Position numbers and translations under genes: made by a program. From the NCBI RefSeq assembly GCF_000153185.1, contig NZ_CH724151.1:40113-104112 (forward strand): a stretch of DNA of 64,000 bases, in the 5' to 3' direction. This stretch comes from Reinekea blandensis MED297. GTDB lineage: Bacteria; Pseudomonadota; Gammaproteobacteria; Pseudomonadales; Natronospirillaceae. Below, in pieces: positions 61,774 to 64,000 of this stretch; positions within the stretch are counted from its first letter, which is position 1; every line of letters begins with the position of its first letter. The notes below the pieces were generated by a model. The model did no database searches. It was not told the DNA's origin and was given only the letters and a program-made list of their open reading frames with translations.

Positions 61774-62121
61774 ATCTCTCTCCGCATTAGGTCAGAACTG
61801 TTACCTCAACAAGGCCAATAAACCGTTGGTGCCGCTGCTGAGGTAACGCCTCTGAGAAATCGACCAAGAAGTCAGATTCTGTTCAGAAATTCGTCAGATT
61901 CAGGAAAGCCGCTATTTTACACATTGATCGGGTCAATCCCAGTCACAGACAGAAAAACTTTCGCAACAATCTGTTCCGGTGAATGCCGAGGTCTATCCAG
62001 AGCCTCAAGACTGGAGAACTCTAAACAACAACTGGCAAAACCCGACAGTAATTACAGTTGAGCTAGCACCCGGTTGTTGCTAACGTCGTTCAATCATTAA
62101 TGACGACAGAGGACGTCCTCC
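61774..62121. other. 348-base divergent intergenic region between glyA and a membrane protein gene
   Basis: No gene is seen. It holds the glyA leader and promoter (minus) and the promoter of the gene at 62122 (plus). The palindrome ATTGATCGGGTCAAT (61923-61937) lies near the likely glyA -10 region (TAAAAT on the minus strand). The glyA leader hairpin is listed separately. Confidence 0.5.
61800..61847 (-). promoter_or_regulatory. Hairpin in the glyA leader
   Basis: GTTACCTCA (61800-61808) and TGAGGTAAC (61839-61847) form a perfect 9-bp stem with a 30-base loop, 26 bases before the glyA ATG. It does not match the glycine, THF or SAM riboswitches I know. It may control translation or bind a regulator. 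Confidence 0.5.
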
Positions 62122-63276
62122 ATGCCGCTTAAATTAAAACTGCTTTGGCCATTTCTGGTAACGCTGTTGTTACCACTGGTCGTCGCATGGTTTGTGTATC
62201 CAAACCACCTGCCGCCGAGCTTTGGTACCTTTCCACCCGTCGAAGTGCCGGGTACCCCTGGGTTTAACTGGATTTATTTTACCGTTCTGGCCATTGGCGG
62301 CCTGGCCGTAACCGCACTGATTCTGTTTCCGAAGCTGTTCGGTTTCCAGGGCGCGACACCGGCCCCGAAACCAACACCCACCTCCTTTCCCTGGTGGTTC
62401 TGGGTGGGTGCGGCCTTCATGTGCGCATTCTGGTGGCTGATGTGGAGCCGATCCACCCTGTTCGGTGATCTGGTGTACTTTTCCTTTTCGCCGATGTGGT
62501 GGGGCTTCATCATCATGCTCGACGGCATTGTCTACGCCCGTACCGGAGGCAAAAGCCTGATCCGCAATCGGCCGACGCTGTTTATCATCTCGACACTGTT
62601 TTCAGTATTCGGTTGGTACTATTTCGAATACTTCGACTACTTCGTACTCAGCAACTGGTATTACCCCAATGGCGTGACGTCGCCATTATCACACGCCACC
62701 GTGGTGGCGATTTTCCTGGTCGCCTATTCCACCGTCTGGCCGGCCATTTTTGAGTGGTACACGCTGCTGAACAGCTACCCAAAACTGGTGGCCCGGTACC
62801 AAAATGGACCAAACCTGCCTTTGCAGGGCAGTTGGTTGATCATTGGTGGTATCGTCGTCATCGCGGCTTGCGTGGCGTGGCCGTATCCAGTGTTCTGGGG
62901 GCTGTGGATCGGCCCGCTGGCCATGATCGTCGGGCAACTGATGCGATTGGGCATCTGGACGCCGATGGAGTCGGTCCGACAGGGCAACTGGTCACCGGCC
63001 ATTTTAATTGCCGTCGCCTCGTTATTTAACGGTTTCCTCTGGGAGTTCTGGAACCACGGTAGCGAAGCTTATAACCCGTTTAATATGAGCGGCCCCATTG
63101 CGCAGGTAAACCCGAACTATTGGATTTATGATGTTCCCTACGTGAACATCATTCATCTCTATTCTGAAATGCCATTGCTCGGCTACTTCGGTTATTTGCC
63201 GTTCGGTATCTTTGTTTGGGTCATGTACATCTGGGCTGGCAAGTTGTTCGGCTGGCGCAGCGATCTCGACCTGTAA
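62122..63276 (+). CDS. Polytopic membrane protein, unknown
   Basis: The product has 384 residues and is very rich in Trp, Phe and Tyr, with about nine or ten hydrophobic helices (from LLWPFLVTLLLPLVVAWFVY). Conserved-looking stretches are PMWWGFIIMLDGIVYARTGG, FGWYYFEYFDYFVLSNWYYP and LFNGFLWEFWNHGSEAYNPF. No transporter or enzyme family was recognised. The start is supported by GGACG eight bases upstream. The 3' end overlaps the convergent transporter gene by 85 bases. Its upstream region is shared with glyA but transcribed away from it. Confidence 0.7.
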   Translation: MPLKLKLLWPFLVTLLLPLVVAWFVYPNHLPPSFGTFPPVEVPGTPGFNWIYFTVLAIGGLAVTALILFPKLFGFQGATPAPKPTPTSFPWWFWVGAAFMCAFWWLMWSRSTLFGDLVYFSFSPMWWGFIIMLDGIVYARTGGKSLIRNRPTLFIISTLFSVFGWYYFEYFDYFVLSNWYYPNGVTSPLSHATVVAIFLVAYSTVWPAIFEWYTLLNSYPKLVARYQNGPNLPLQGSWLIIGGIVVIAACVAWPYPVFWGLWIGPLAMIVGQLMRLGIWTPMESVRQGNWSPAILIAVASLFNGFLWEFWNHGSEAYNPFNMSGPIAQVNPNYWIYDVPYVNIIHLYSEMPLLGYFGYLPFGIFVWVMYIWAGKLFGWRSDLDL

Positions 63277-64000
63277 ATCCGCTGAACACTCCTCGATAAC
63301 CACCGTGGCTGGCTGATCACAATGTTGCCAGTCACGGTCAAAGCCATCCCCAGAACCGCCGCCGCATTAAAGCGATACCCTTCAAACCACCAAGACAGCA
63401 ACAGCGCAATCATGGGGAACATCACGGTCGCGTAGGCAGCTCGATTCGCGCCGATTCTGGCCACCAGCATCAAGTAGGTGGTAAAGGCCACAATGGACCC
63501 GAACACACTGAGGTAAACCAACGCCCCCCAATAGACTGGCGAATCGGACATCACCAATGGCTGACGCTGAATCACCAACAGAATCACTAACAGTCCGGCC
63601 CCGTAAGTCATGGCATACGCATTGGTAGTCAGCGGTGACAACCCCTTCTGGCTGTGTCGTTTCGACACCATGTTCCCCAACGAAAAGAACAAGGTTCCCA
63701 ACGCCGCCAGGGCGGCACCACGAACCACCTGGGTATTCGTGTTGTCCGTCAGCTCCGGCCAGAACAACAGACTCAACCCCGACAAGCCAAACCCGGCGGC
63801 GATGAACACCGATACCGGCAATCGCTCACGAAAAAACACCCGGTTATTCACCGCGTTGAACAGCGTTGCCAATGAAAAGATGACCGAGACCAACCCACTG
63901 GAAATGTATTGAGTGGCGGAGTAAAAACACAGGAAATTCATCGAAAACAGACACGCACCCTGCAACACCATAAACCCCTGATCACGCCGCGTGGTTTTCT
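63192..64000 (-). CDS. EamA/DMT-family transporter (5' end outside window)
   Basis: The frame is open through the right edge, so the N-terminal helices are missing; about 269 residues are visible. The end of the first EamA repeat (YSATQYISSGLVSVIFSLAT then LFNAVNNRVFFRERL) and the whole second repeat (about the last 165 residues, LGTLFFSLGNMVSKRHSQ to LGMALTVTGNIVIS) are present. Such carriers export amino acids or metabolites. A basic tail of about 35 residues after the last helix runs into the convergent gene. The family is clear, the substrate is not. Confidence 0.85.
   Translation of the reverse strand, partial: KTTRRDQGFMVLQGACLFSMNFLCFYSATQYISSGLVSVIFSLATLFNAVNNRVFFRERLPVSVFIAAGFGLSGLSLLFWPELTDNTNTQVVRGAALAALGTLFFSLGNMVSKRHSQKGLSPLTTNAYAMTYGAGLLVILLVIQRQPLVMSDSPVYWGALVYLSVFGSIVAFTTYLMLVARIGANRAAYATVMFPMIALLLSWWFEGYRFNAAAVLGMALTVTGNIVISQPRWLSRSVQRIYRSRSLRQPNNLPAQMYMTQTKIPNGK

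Noticed and set aside
61774-62000. Glycine riboswitch upstream of glyA
   Set aside because: The tandem aptamer cores expected for that riboswitch are not seen; only one simple hairpin is present.
1-64000. CRISPR arrays, tRNA or rRNA genes, complete insertion sequences
   Set aside because: No regularly spaced repeats, cloverleaf-like sequences, rRNA segments or transposase genes were recognised.

Overview
The window comes from the chromosome of a Gram-negative gammaproteobacterium, most likely a marine member of the Oceanospirillales-like group. That placement is an inference. It rests on the pseudomonad-style trpG-trpD-trpC block, the free-standing trpR, lldD and selD, the many LysR regulators, outer-membrane lipoproteins and a complete type VI secretion system (T6SS). 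No rRNA, tRNA, CRISPR array or intact transposon was recognised.

From 1 to about 20 kb the window is ordinary chromosomal housekeeping. It opens on the 3' end of a gene that looks like rpsT. Next come a pirin with a divergent LysR regulator, a membrane-anchored coiled-coil protein, lldD convergent with selD, and a LysR/MFS-exporter pair. An AraC-type regulator with a membrane-embedded sensor follows, co-transcribed with pepD, then a DEAD-box helicase, an FKBP-type isomerase overlapping an SMP-30 hydrolase, and a phosphoribosyltransferase. A LysR/DUF3360 permease pair and a LysR/NAD(P)-binding protein pair complete the region. A 160-bp palindromic element lying between two identical copies of a terminator sits at 12.8-13.0 kb.

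From 20 to 52.7 kb is an accessory island built on a T6SS. On the minus strand the order is tssJ-K-L-M-tagF-tssA-B-C-hcp-tssE-F-G-H(clpV)-vgrG-vgrG-effector, so all thirteen core tss genes are present. A factor-independent terminator lies directly after hcp. The last gene of the series encodes an unrecognised 1103-residue protein. It has an OmpA-like domain split by an insertion and several alanine/glycine-rich repeats, and it starts inside the stop codon of the upstream vgrG. Facing it are two lipoproteins with a formylglycine-generating-enzyme (SUMF1) fold but no catalytic cysteine pair. A short decayed copy of the same effector family lies between those two. This effector/lipoprotein/remnant block is the best candidate for an undescribed toxin-immunity or adaptor system. 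A large beta-propeller-like lipoprotein and a small outer-membrane barrel sit just upstream of tssJ.

From 53 to 60 kb is tryptophan biosynthesis. trpG-trpD-trpC run leftward. trpR, a divergent trpE, a second trpG-like amidotransferase and a class V aminotransferase run rightward. A CTAG-centred operator-like palindrome overlaps the trpR start, which has no Shine-Dalgarno sequence. The window ends with an isolated short flagellin, glyA with a long structured leader, an unknown polytopic membrane protein and a truncated EamA-type transporter.
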